Shown here piece by piece: positions 22,662 to 33,518 of a stretch of DNA of 64,000 nt (positions are counted from its first letter, which is position 1; the number at the start of each line of letters is the position of its first letter). The translations under genes were made by a program, and so were the position numbers. The notes below the pieces were generated by a model, which was not told where the DNA came from, ran no database searches, and worked only from the letters and a program-made list of their open reading frames with translations. The stretch comes from Thinopyrum elongatum (lineage: Eukaryota > Streptophyta > Magnoliopsida > Poales > Poaceae): the NCBI GenBank assembly GCA_011799875.1, contig CM022301.1, forward strand, positions 209,767,888 to 209,831,887, written 5' to 3'.

Positions 22662-25600
22662 TTATGGAGCCCTGGGGATGGAGAGCACCTTGTTGGCGAA
22701 AGGGGCAGCTTTCTCCTCACCGGCAGAAACATCAGCGCCTGCCGGCAACTTCCTGAAGCCATCTGCGAGGTTGAGATCCGGGTGGCGGTAGGCAAAGTTG
22801 CTCAAGACGATGAAGAGGGCGTTACGGGCAAGCCTCCGGGACTCGCTAGCAAAGTGAGCGACTCTTCCCTCCTCATGAACCTTCAGCCCTCCGATCAGCT
22901 CATCGAAGAAGAGTGCCAGTTTGAAGCTTGGTTCCTCATGCCCGCCAACTGAGAAGACTGGACCCTCCATGCCCATCGTTGCAATCTGGGCAGTGAGGCG
23001 CTCGGCAATGTCGACCAGGTTCTTGATCCAAAGATCGTGCTGCTGAACCTGGTTCGCCAATTTGTCCTCTATGTCCTTCTGGAGGATCTTCGTATTTTCC
23101 AAGTCCCTTTTCAGTTGCTTCTCACAAACCCCGGCAGACTCAAGCTTGCTCTCCAAAGTGTCGATCCTCGCCTTCATGTCGATGATGGTGCCATTGGCGG
23201 CATCAAGGGCCTGGCCCTTAGAGGAGAGTTGCAATTGCACCTCTCTCAGGAGAATCCCCGCCTTCTGCGCCTCCTCTTTAAGGGCCACAACTTCCTTGGC
23301 ACTCCCGGCAAGCTCCTCTGTCAGTTTGGCCACTTGTTGATGTAGATCAGCTTTAGCAGTGGATGCAGCGGCAAGTTCATCGGCGACCTTTTTCAGCTGA
23401 GTAGTGGAATCAAGGGTGAGCGCATCCAGGGCCGCCTTGTGCTTGTCCTTTAGCTCCTTGGTACGTTGCTGGACAAGGGCCTCCAGTTCTCCATCCTTGC
23501 CACGGAGAGTGACCTCGAGGTTCTCTTCCCGGGAAGAAACATCCTTCTCCCTCGCATCCAGGAGCGCTATTCGCTCCGCCAAGCGGGCTTCCCAGGCGGC
23601 GACATCCTCCTTCGCCATGGTGATCGTCTCCTGTTGCCGCATAAGGACTTGGAATTGCTTGCCATGCCACTCGCGCAGCTCGCTACCCTTGTCCGTCAGC
23701 TTCTGATCCATGCTGTCGGCGGAGTTGCGCTGCTCTTTGAGTGCCTGCCACTTATGGCCGTACCAGTTCTGCATCTCCTTGATGCCCGCGGCCACGGACT
23801 CCAGGAAGGATAGGTCCATGACTGCGCTGACGGAGTCGTCAACTTCTTCAGCTCATTGGGACAATGGCGCTATGATGCGCTGGATCTCCTCGTCAAGATC
23901 TGCGCCCACTGCCGCGGACGAGCTGGGGGCTCCCAGCCCAGGTTGGGCAAGAACCAATGCCAGACTGCTCGAAGATGGCTGCGGGGCTACGGCCGAGGTG
24001 CCAAATTGGGGAGGGGGCTCATGGTCTGGAGGGGAACTCCTTGACCACCACCCCCAGTCCTGGCACGATGCCGGGGGCTCCCTCGGGACTTCTCGAATTC
24101 CCCCGACAACTTGTCCCTGGCCTTCCACTGCAGCGATCTTGGCCGCCTCTTCAGCAGCATCCTTGCCGAAGCTGGCCACTTCTTCCAGCGGCTCTGGCTC
24201 CTTGGCTATCAGGGCTGCAAATGAGATCAGCAAGCCATGGCAAGGAGAGAATATGCGTCAGAAGGACAGGGACTGGAAGCAAAATGATGAAGACAGCAGA
24301 AAATAGAAGGACAAGCGAATTACCCGGAGTTGTTTGCCGTGGAAGGGCTTCGGTTTCCCCGGCAATATTAGTTGCTGGGATGCGACCACCACCCTCTTCC
24401 TCGGTAACCACGGTGTCGGCTTGGGCCGATCCTTCCGTGGAGGCCCTTGCCGGGGACCTCTCGGCTCGGGTTTCAGGAAGGGTGGGCCCCTCTCAAAGAA
24501 CCTCACCCAAGGGAATCTCTCCTTCCTCTTTAGCCGGAGATGGGGGCATTCCTTCATGCCGCTCTTTGCGGGGGAGACCTGCCCCACACCTCCATGCCGG
24601 GGGCCGAGCTGGGTGCTTGGCGTCGGATTGCTCCTGCTACTCCCCGCCAAGCCCGTGCCCTCTGAAGGCCCCGACGGCTCCATCTGCTTGAGCCGCTTGG
24701 ACCGATGGATGAGGGTTTCCTCCTCCTCCTCTTCCCTGTCGAAGGCAGCAAACAAAATGGAATCAGCAAACCAACAAATATGCAAGACTCGGATGGGAAC
24801 AGAGAGTATTTTCCTTACTCCGAGTCCATGAGCATGGAGCCCAGCTTGAACTCCATGGGTGGCGGAGGCGCTCTGCCTCTCTTCAGGACAGGGGAACAGT
24901 ACTCCTCGGTAACTTCAAGTCCTGCTTGGGCGAAGGGATCTCTGGCGAGGACGAGCTGCTCGAAGAGCTCGAATCTGATTGGGAGCTGGAGTCGACTCCC
25001 GTGACTGCCCGTTGCTTGGCGGGAGGAGTCTTGGCCTTGGAAAGGCGAGAAGAATGCCAGCGCTCCACATCCGGCTTATCGCTTTTAGAGGCGATCTTCT
25101 TCACCTTCCTGGCGGCAGGAGCCGCTGGTCCCCGACTAGCCACCCGCCTACGAGGGCGCTGGTCCAGGTCTGGCTCGGGGGCTTGTGGGCCCGCTGAGAG
25201 CCACTCCTCTTTGGGCTGCTCCACCGACTCGGCTTCGTCCCCCTCCTGGTTTTCCGCTGCCGCGGCATACAAGGCTTCAATCGCGGAAGGCTCAGCCCCG
25301 GCAGGGTCTCCCCCGGCAACCTCCTCCATGGCGTGCGCCTCGCTCCTGCTGTGGGAGGATCCCTCGCCCTCGGCCTCCCCTTCCTCTTCCTCCTCCACCC
25401 TTCTAGGCCTTGCCTTCCCGGCGGCCCGGGCTGCTTTGTCCTCCTCGATCCGCCTCCTGATGAACTCCGCCTCTATCATGGAGGTGCGCTTGAACATATT
25501 GCCCTCCACCCTAAAGGCTCTTTCCTCTAGACCGGAGAACCACTCGACCTTCGCATCGATGTCGGCTAGTTGCCAATCACTCGCAACCCCATAAGCGTTG

Positions 25601-26649
25601 CAGTCGGGCATACACTTCAGGATCTGATCCAGGGTAGAGTTGACGTTTAGCGGAACGACCCTTGCCGGCAATTTGAACGGCCCCAGGCTGCCGAACAGTT
25701 GTTCGCACAGCCATCCGTGGCCATAAATTGACAAATTGTTGGTAAGGCCTGGGTACAGACGCATCCTGTCTCCGGCGTCTCCGTACCGCCAGGCAAACCT
25801 ATCCCTCTTCTGCAGCGGCACAATGCGGCGCTGGAGGAAATCGGCCCCCACCTGTTCGATGGTTAACCCGGCAGCTTTGAGGCGACCGATCCTGTTCAGC
25901 GCCGGGCGGAGCCTATCGTCAGTTAGGCCCAGTTCCCTCCAGTCATTGCCGCGCATAATGCACTCCATCCATGCCTGGCAATACTCTGGAGCTTCCTCAT
26001 CCTGGATCCAGCACCGGTCCGCCCTCCATTCCTCCCATCTGCCGCGCTGCTGACCAGGAAGATAATCCCAAATCTCCCTCCTCTCCCGGGGGATCCAACT
26101 TATGTTTCCCGAGACATGAGCCTTATTCTCCACCCGCGGGACAAAAAAGTGCCTGAACAGGTCTACATTGGGGGCGACCCCGACGAAATTCTCGCACAGA
26201 TGGGCGAAGATCGCCATGCACCCCATTGCATTCGGCGTGAAGTCCAGTAGGTGGAATCCATACACCACCATCATTACTTCAAAGAAATCCGAGAAAGGGG
26301 GATAGAGGCCGCAGAAGAAATACACGCAGAAAAATCGATAAGAATCCGACAGATCCTATTTCCCCTCCGGCAGAACCTTGGGCGCGCCATGCCCCTGTGG
26401 AACTTCCCTTCCCCACATATATCCGTACCTTGCAACTAGAGCATCGCTATCCAAGCTCGACGGTAAGAAAACCATATCTCCCCGTCGCTTCTTGTCCAAC
26501 TCCGCCGCCCTCTTCTTGTTCCCCTCTGTGACCATCTCCTTCATGGTGGCTGCCTGCTTCCCTTTGGCGGCGGCGGCTTTCTTTCCCATCCTCAGGAGCC
26601 CTGGAAGGGATGGAAGGTTGGGTGAGGCATCGGAGGTGAATGTGGGCAT
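22662..26649 (-). pseudogene. Antisense gene in D: PF04195-like N-domain plus coiled-coil C-domain
   Basis: Minus-strand gene with splice signals. Exon 1 (26649-24819): MPTFTSDASPN start, a basic Lys/Ala segment, then a domain resembling PF04195 ('putative gypsy type transposon' family): YPPFSDFFEVMMVVYGFHL, NAMGCMAIFAHLCENFVGV, DLFRHFFVPR. An acidic Glu/Ser-rich tail ends in a poly-Ser run. Intron 24818-24736 (GTAAGG...CGACAG), exon 2 24735-24324, intron 24323-24215 (GTAATT...TTGCAG), exon 3 24214-22662 with a ~385-residue Ala/Glu/Lys coiled coil. Damage: in-frame TAG at 26356-26358, a frameshift near 24912, TGA at 23853-23855. A weak TATA-like CATAAAAAGG lies upstream near 26727-26736. Function of the family is unknown; H carries a homologue in the same antisense place. 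Confidence 0.7.
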
Positions 26650-26960
26650 GGGAGCGGTGGCTTGGCTTGAGGAGGAAGATGGTGGAGAACGGGTGCGAAT
26701 GAGCTGTGCCCCTTCATGTTTTTCCTTTTTATGAGGGACTAACGTGGGAGAAGGGGTGACTCTTCACTGCTTTCCCTCGGAAAGTTACCATTTTACACTA
26801 ACTGCTACAGTCCCACGACCCCACGACCTGCGATAATTACGCAGAGTGGACGTTGGTTTGACTAGTCATCACAACCGCTGCACACGCAGCACTCATTTGA
26901 CGCGTGTCCGTGCACTATTTAGGGCCTAACCCAACGTCCCCGGCAACACATATGGATCAG

Positions 26961-26973
26961 GCCCGGGGGCATC
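26961..26973 (+). other. Element D polypurine tract
   Basis: GCCCGGGGGCATC directly before the 3' LTR TGTTGGGG. Position fits a PPT; the purine run is short. Confidence 0.5.
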
Positions 26974-27912
26974 TGTTGGGGTACACAGACAAGGGTGTAT
27001 GTTTCCCCCTGACTTGTGCACGGACAGGCACATCTCCGGCGCGGCAACAGCCAGGCGAGCTCCACCAAGCTTCACCAAGGCCAAGCAGGAGAGGTAGCTC
27101 TTTGAGGAATCAAAGGGCAGATCAAGAAGACCAAGACAAGCCAAAACAACGAGATATCACCAAGGGAAAAAGCCTCCCTTGCCGGGCAGGTGAGTCTAGT
27201 CAGGTCGAGGCCACCCCAAGAGCATGTCCCAAGACCTCCCCAGCAAGGGTTGCCGGGACACTGGCGGACTGCTATCCCGCCAGGGCTCCACCGCTCCACC
27301 TCATAGTGACGCAAGTCGCCTATCAGTGCGGTGTCGAGCCCCAAGTGAATAAGTGGCAGTCATTCAGCACGTGGCAGCCATTTCTGATGAAGATCACCCC
27401 TAAATGACACCCGTCCAGAGGTGTGTCACGCAGGCAGGCGAGAAGGTGGTTGAAAGGTAAGGCTTGCCAGGCTGCATCCACGACGTGACACTAAGCGGTG
27501 CATTTAATGCACCTTGTCCTGTCTACAGAGTTAGGTATGATAGCACTGTGGCTATCTTATCACTGGATAATGACTGTTTTGCCACTGTGGTAACCCCTTG
27601 ACCTATAAAAGGAGGGCCGAGGCAACCTTAGAAAGGATTCAGACCCTTGTACACTCATACGCGTGTAGCTGCTCTCCCCGAGGCGACCTTGCCGGGCCTA
27701 AGTACTGCGCGTTCGTCACGGTCTTCCACTCAATCCACCAAAGTAGGAGTAGGGGTTTATGCCTCGCGGCGGCCCGAACCTGGGTAAAAACCACCCGCGT
27801 CACCATTGTTGTGCTGTTCTACGACCTCCGCTCTTTGTGCAACGTGCCCTTCCCCCTTGCCGAACCACAAAGGGGCTAATGGCCCCATAGGTGATTGTGT
27901 CGAGCCACGATA
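26974..27912 (+). repeat. Element D 3' LTR
   Basis: 939 bp, homologous to 20632-21575. The terminal ACA has become ATA (27910-27912). Target duplicate GTTGT follows. Confidence 0.9.
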
Positions 27913-28694
27913 GTTGTTTCCTAGGGTTCCCTCAATACCCTAGCTGTCGAACCAAATCTCTTGGACTCCATCAAGAGAAGGGATATGACCCTCAAGTTGA
28001 GAATATTAAACACTACCTTGCAGAAGAAAAGCCCTTATTCTTCACTGTTGATGATGTTGGCGCTTTGTCCTTCAAAGGTCGCCTAGTGGTTCCAAGTAAG
28101 GAGAAAAACCTGGATATGACTGAGAAGGTGATGAAAAAAGCTCATGGTACACCTCTTTCGATTCATCCTAGTAGTACCAAGATGTACCGAGACATTCATC
28201 AGAGATTCTGGTGGCCAAATATGAAGCAAGCCACTGCTCGTTATGTTGTTGAGTGTGACGTTTGTCGTCGAATCAAAGCAGAACATCAAAGGCCTGCTGG
28301 AACTCTGCATCCTATTACTATTCCTGAATGGAAATGGGACAATGTTGAAATGGACTTTGTCACTGGTTTTCCCAAAACGCAGAAAGGTAATGATGCTATT
28401 CTTGTCGTCATTGACCGACTTTCCAAAGTTGCACATTTTCTGGCCGTCAAAGAAATGATCACTGCTAGTCAGCTGGCAGCCCTCTATATGTGCAGAATTG
28501 TTTCACTCCACGGTATCCCATTGGTAATCAGCTTAGACCGTGGCAGCTTATTCACTTCTAGATTCTGGGCAAGTTTCCAGGAAGCTACGAGAACTCATAT
28601 ATCTTTCAGCACCGCCTTTCACCCTCAATCGCAGGGACAAGTTGAATGAGTCAACCAAGTTCTCGAAGACATGCTTTGAGCTTGTGTCATTTCC
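27913..28694 (+). pseudogene. pol: Element C pol, part 2: integrase N-terminal and core
   Basis: Continuation of C's polyprotein after D. The HHCC zinc-binding domain spans HGTPLSIHPSSTKMYRDIH to CDVCRRIK. The core has the first Asp in EMDFVTGFP, the second in SLDRGSLFTSRFW (usual form SDRGSQFTS), and the Glu in HPQSQGQVE. Directly after it a TGA (28648-28650) stands where relatives have Arg (CGA), and a second TGA (28678-28680) does the same eleven codons or so later. The frame is then cut by the solo LTR E at 28694 inside the sequence for ACVIS. Confidence 0.85.
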
Positions 28695-28979
28695 TGTGGC
28701 GCCCCTGACTCAATCGTACACTAATCATACACGCAAACATGTACGATCAAGCACAGGGACTCACGGGAAGATATCACAACACAACTCTAAACACAAATTA
28801 ACGGAGATCCACAATATTACAGACCAGGGATCCGAAGATCCGAATACATAAGTTAGTCATACAAATATTATCTGAGTACAGACATAGTTAGACAAGTTTT
28901 GCCTTAAGAAGGCTAGCACAAACAACGACACTAGATCGAAAGGCGTTGGCCTCCTGCCTGGGAGCCTCCGATCCTACTC

Positions 28980-29071
28980 CTAGTCGGCTGGCTCGATCCA
29001 GTAATACGTGCCCTCTGGACCCTCCTGGTAGTAAGCTCCTGAGGTGGCATCTGGCTGCTGGACTCCATCGT
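28980..29071 (-). CDS. LTR exon C copy in solo LTR E (92 nt)
   Basis: On the minus strand an acceptor-like ACATCAG precedes a frame that, joined with one base from exon B, reads DDGVQQPDATSGAYY, then QEGPEGTYYWIEPAD and stop. It is homologous to 37202-37296 (DDESQEPNATADDYYY...). Length differs by three and the frame is kept. No transcript evidence. Confidence 0.4.
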
Positions 29072-30069
29072 CTGATGTATCAACAAGGTGGGGTATGGGG
29101 AAAAGAGAAAGTAAACCAACCGTGAGTACTCATCTGAAGTACTCAGCAAGCAAGGATCTATACTACATATGCAACATTATCAATGGAGAAAGGCTGTATA
29201 TGTGGACTGGGCTGCAGAAATGCCAGAATAGAGAGAAGGCCTAGTCCTATCGAAGACTAGCATCTTCAAACATCTTCACGAAGCCATCATCTTGCAGCAG
29301 TAGAAGAGAGTAGAATAGCATTTTATTTAGCAAACATGTTGAAGCAAGCCTAGAGATCCTTCCTCGACTCCCTGCGAGAAAGCGATCCTGAAGCTTCAAT
29401 TAAGTAACAAGTATCCAGTTCAAGTAGTAGATCGGGATACACAAACTGAGCGTCCTTTACCATAGGACCAGCTATCGATAGATCATTCATCCCTGCAGGG
29501 GTGCACTACTGTTACCCAACACGCTCGATCAACTCTGGCCGGACACACTTACTGGGTAATGCCCGGCCTCGGGAGATCAACACGAAGCAGCGCCCTACCT
29601 AGGCTCGGCAGAGAGGTCAGCATGCCGGACTAACCTATGCACCCAGAGGTCTTGGGCCATCGCCCTGGGCACCCTGCGCGTTGCGAGACTGGCCGGGGTG
29701 CAGGCGCGACACTGAACTCGTCAGTGAAGTATCCAACCCAATCCCGACAATCAGCCCGCACGGTGAATCGTGACGTCTGACGAGCTTTCGGGAGAAACGT
29801 ACATCACAGAGGGCCCCATAACCATTATCCCGCATGGTGGTAGTGCGTATAGGGCATGTCGACCCACTCAGATCACACACCCAAATCCAATAGGCTCATT
29901 TAGTATCATGCGGAGACAATCAGAGTCTCTGATGCTCCGCCACAATATCACACTCGAGTGCCCTTCCGGCGCACCCGACATCATAGATCCCCAGCGGGTA
30001 CCCATCAGGGTCGACCCGCCTGTAACAAAGGTCAAAGTAACCGTGTGGTCATAGCATCAAGGGGGAAAC

Positions 30070-30280
30070 CACGAGGAATCACCCTCAGTGGATTCCACTC
30101 GATGAAATCATCAGGGTGAACGTATGAGGCATCACCCTCGAGGTTCACACAGAGGGTTGCACGACAGAGTTGTATCGAAAATGGAGAAGGAGGAATCACC
30201 CTCGATGACCACGACCGAACAGCTACACTGCAGAGTATTCATCGGGAGTGTGTTACGAGGTATCACCCTCGGCACTCGAT
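30070..30280 (-). repeat. Four-copy CGAGGGTGAT motif array in solo LTR E
   Basis: ATCACCCTC cores near 30076, 30131, 30193 and 30260, the same spacing as in C' and in C's 3' LTR. Confidence 0.6.
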
Positions 30281-30583
30281 AGTTACTATGCAGAGTCGTA
30301 CAACTAAGGGGGGTGTGAAGTGAGGTGTCGGTCACTGGTCGACGATCACATTGATCGAGTCTTCGATGATCAAGCAGGGGCAACAAGGGTAAGGTGGTGG
30401 GGTCACTGATGGTTCACTACCAACCTATACTAAACAGTTTATCATAGGCAGGTAAGGTAACAATGAACAGGTTACAAAAGCAGGCTATGCATCAGAATAG
30501 GAGCATACATTAACAGTAGCAAAATCTAATGCAAGCAGGAGAAATGGAATGGGCCATATCTGGATGCTCAAGGGGGGGCTTGC

Positions 30584-30673
30584 CTGGTTGCTCTGGCAAG
30601 ACAGAGGGGTCGTCAACGGGCTGCTCGTCGGTAGTGTAGTCGTACCCAGGTGCAGCATCGTCGGTCTCGGTGT
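30584..30673 (-). CDS. LTR exon B copy in solo LTR E (90 nt)
   Basis: Acceptor-like CTCGATAG, then a frame encoding TETDDAAPGYDYTTDEQP and VDDPSVLPEQP, ending at CCAG before GCAAGCC, the same GC-type donor as in the other copies. It is 18 nt longer than the copy in C's 3' LTR, in frame. An upstream exon end is suggested at 31820 (CTCG before GTGAGC). Confidence 0.4.
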
Positions 30674-32774
30674 CTATCGAGGGAGAAGGAGGGGGAGAGA
30701 AACAATAAATTCACGGCAATAATGCAAACAATATGTATGACATGCCTAAATGATATGCCGGGATGTTCTACTGCCTAACTAAATGATTTAGTTAATTTTA
30801 GGAATTTATTTGGATTTATTTAATCAACATTGGGTACTATTCATTTATCGAAATCGGTCTAAAAGTTCAATGTTCATATAGCTAGGGGCATCTGACAAGA
30901 ATATGGAGGGCGTATTCGGGTTCGTGTCGAAATTCTGAGCAAGTTTCATATATAAATTATTTTCATCGAAGTTACGGTTTATTTAATATGATTTTCTAAA
31001 GTTTTTATTAATTTCTGGAATTTAATTATTTATTTAAATTCAAATTATCCGGAATAGTGAATGATGATGTCAGCATGAGGTCAGGGTGATGTCAGCAGGT
31101 CAACTCTGGCTGACCAGAGTCAAACCTGACAGGTGGGACCCACATGTCATACACTGTGACATTAATAGAGGGGTTAAATTAATTAATTGGATTAATTAAC
31201 AGGTGGGGCCCAGCAGTCAGTGACTGATTAGGATTTTAATTATTTTTATTTATCTAATTAGTTAATTAGGCACCTGACAGGGGGGCCCATATGTCATAGA
31301 CACAGGGAAGGGGGCCCACCAGTCAGTGACTGGGCAGTGCCCAGTCAGCCAGTTGACCAAGTCAACTGGTCAACTGGGGCCGTGGGGCCACAAGGCAGTG
31401 ACCCAGGGGGTGGGACCCGCGTGCCACGTCGGAGTCGGCCGCCAGAGTTGCTCCGGCGAGGCCATTTGCGGCGGCGAGCGGCGGAGCAGCGTCGGGATTC
31501 GTCCACAGGGGGACAAATCGCGCGCGGTCAGGCTCGTTCGAACGAGCAGATGATGGCGAAGCGATCTGGGGTGGCGGTAGAGGCTGCGGTGGTCGGTAGC
31601 GTCGACGGCGAGCGGCGAGGCGGACGCCGGAGCAGCACGAGGTGGCTACGACGTCTACACGATGCGGCGAATGCAACGGGCTTGGTTGCGAGGCCGTTTG
31701 GTCACCGGATCGACGCCGGCGACGAGCAGTGGCGGAGGCAGGGGTTCGGTAATGGCAGCGAGCGGGCTAGGGGCAAATGCGACCGCGGAAAGGAGTAACA
31801 GAAGGAGGGAGGAGCTCACCGAGCGGCCAAGAAAGGCCCGTGTGAGCTTAGGAGCAGCAGAGGTCGACGGAGACGGAGACGAACGGCGGCGGTCGGAGAT
31901 GCGTTCGGAAGGGGTTCGGCGCTGCAGGGCCTCCGGGGCTCGATCCGGCAGCGTAGATGAAGCGGAGGAGCGAGGCGGAGCTGTTGGACTTATCGGGGCG
32001 GTGAACGGGCAACGATGGGCGCGAGCTTCACGGTGGCGCAGCCATGGCGGCGTCGGGCGAGGTGGGGGACGGGGGAGAGCGAGAGAGAGTGAGCGAGGGA
32101 GAGGCCAGGGAAGCGCCAGGGCCTGCCCTATATCCACCACGAGTGGGCGAGGCCGCTGTCAAGCAGGAGGAGAGGGGGGCCAGGGCGCGGGCGTGCGTGC
32201 GCGCAGAGCGCTCGACAGCGAGGCGCGGGGTGAGCAGTAGGTAGGGGACGAGGTGGGGAGTGGGCTGGGCCGCGACTGTAGCGAGCAGGCCTAGTGCACA
32301 GTAGCTTCTTTAGGCCTTTTCCTTTTTTTCTTTTTCTGTTTCTTTCTTTTCTGTTTTGTTAATTATTTGGGCCCCAAATGGATTTGTAAAAAGTGTGACC
32401 TAGTCCAAAATTAGCAGTGCATTATACCCTAACACCAAAAATTAGTTTGGGCAAAACATCATTTCATATTTGATCTAGATTTATTAAAAGGTTATTAAAC
32501 ATTATTTTCAGCCACCGTTAAAAGAGGTTTGGGTCACTTAACTAATTTACTAAATGTTGGTTACAATTTTAGAATGGTCTCTGTAATATTTGCTATTTAT
32601 TGAACATTTTAGTTTCTATGTTGGACAACTTTTATTTTCCACTTTCATTTAAATTTGAATTCTGACTTAGGAATTGAAATGCAATATGATGCTAATGATG
32701 ATCATGCACTGTTAATCATGCTGACTTGTCATTATCAAAAGTGATTACTGTGGCTAATGACATGGGGTGTTACA

Positions 32775-33483
32775 TTTCCTTCGGCAAGAAATGGGAGGAA
32801 TCTCTCCCGTATGCTGAGTTATCTTACAACAATAGCTATCAAGCTAGTCTGAAGATGGCCCCCTTCAAAGTGTTATATGGACGAAAGTGTCGAACTCCTC
32901 TGAATTGGTCAGAAATTGGGGAACGGTCACTCTTCGGTCCGGATATTATCCAACATGCCAAAGAACAAGTCCACATTATTCGCGAGAATCTGAAGATTGC
33001 TCAGTCGCGTCAGAAAAGTCAGTATGACTGCCATCACAAAGATATGGTCTATCAACTGGTGAAAAGGCTTATCTTCGAGTCACACCGATGAAAGGTGCAC
33101 ACCGCTTCGAGATCAAGGGCAAGCTAGCTCCTCGCTATATTGGTCCTTTCACCATGCTCGAAAGGCATGGAAAAGTGGCATATCAATTGGAACTGTTGTT
33201 GAACCTTTCACAGGTTCATGATGTCTTCCATGTGTTGGAGCTCCGCCGCTGCTTCAAGGACCCCATCCAAAGAGTGGATCATGAAATGCTTGAATTGCAA
33301 CAAGACCTCTCTTATAAAGAGCATTCGATCCGCATTCTCGATCAAGCTGAACGTCGCACCCGTCAGAAGGCGATCAAGTTTCTTAAAGTCCAGTGGTCAA
33401 ACCATTCTGAAGATGAAGCCACTTGGGAACACGAGGATCGTCTTCGGGATGAATACCCCGCTTTGTTTCCTTCTACCTCCTAA
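32775..33483 (+). pseudogene. pol: Element C pol, part 3: integrase C-terminus and chromodomain
   Basis: Resumes after E with FPSAKKWEESLPYAELSYNNSYQAS-type sequence (here FGKKWEESLPYAELSYNNSY), then PFKVLYGRKCRTPLNWSE and the end of the integrase. A frameshift near 33080-33090 leads to KGKLAPRYIGPF and QVHDVFHVLELRRC. The C-terminal chromodomain follows (KVQWSNHSEDEATWEHEDRL) and the stop is TAA at 33481-33483. This chromodomain type is typical of Tekay/CRM-related chromoviruses and is thought to guide integration to marked chromatin. Confidence 0.85.
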
Positions 33484-33506
33484 ATGCCGGGACGAGATTT
33501 CTTGTA

Positions 33507-33518
33507 GTGGAGGAGAGT
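33507..33518 (+). other. Element C polypurine tract
   Basis: GTGGAGGAGAGT directly before the 3' LTR TGTAACACCC. Confidence 0.8.

Larger units (their letters stand above)
20632..27912 (+). mobile_element. Element D: non-autonomous Retand-like Gypsy with antisense gene
   Basis: LTRs at 20632-21575 and 26974-27912, about 4% different over the first 230 bp. Flanks are ATTGT (20627-20631) and GTTGT (27913-27917), a TSD with one change. A plus-strand PBS and PPT set its orientation. The 5.4 kb interior has no gag-pol; instead a multi-exon gene homologous to PF04195 proteins lies on the minus strand (22662-26649). Antisense ORFs near the 3' end are known from Retand/Grande-type Gypsy elements; here only that gene survives. 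It is inserted between RNase H and integrase of element C. Confidence 0.85.
28695..32774 (-). mobile_element. Element E: solo LTR of C's family, minus strand
   Basis: 4080 bp from TGTGGCGCCCCTGACTC (the reverse complement of the LTR end) to GGGGTGTTACA, bordered by a perfect TSD TTTCC (28690-28694 and 32775-32779). It covers one whole LTR and no internal region, so it is a solo LTR left by LTR-LTR recombination. It sits in C's integrase and is of the same family, inverted relative to C's 3' LTR only 744 bp away. Confidence 0.95.

Noticed and set aside
23037..25594. Long plus-strand open frames in element D
   Set aside because: Shadow frames of the minus-strand PF04195/coiled-coil gene; composition and splice signals support the minus strand.
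31326..32244. Long open frames on both strands in the solo LTR
   Set aside because: Same GC-rich LTR block as above; no conserved frame against 1802-2821 or 33957-34939.
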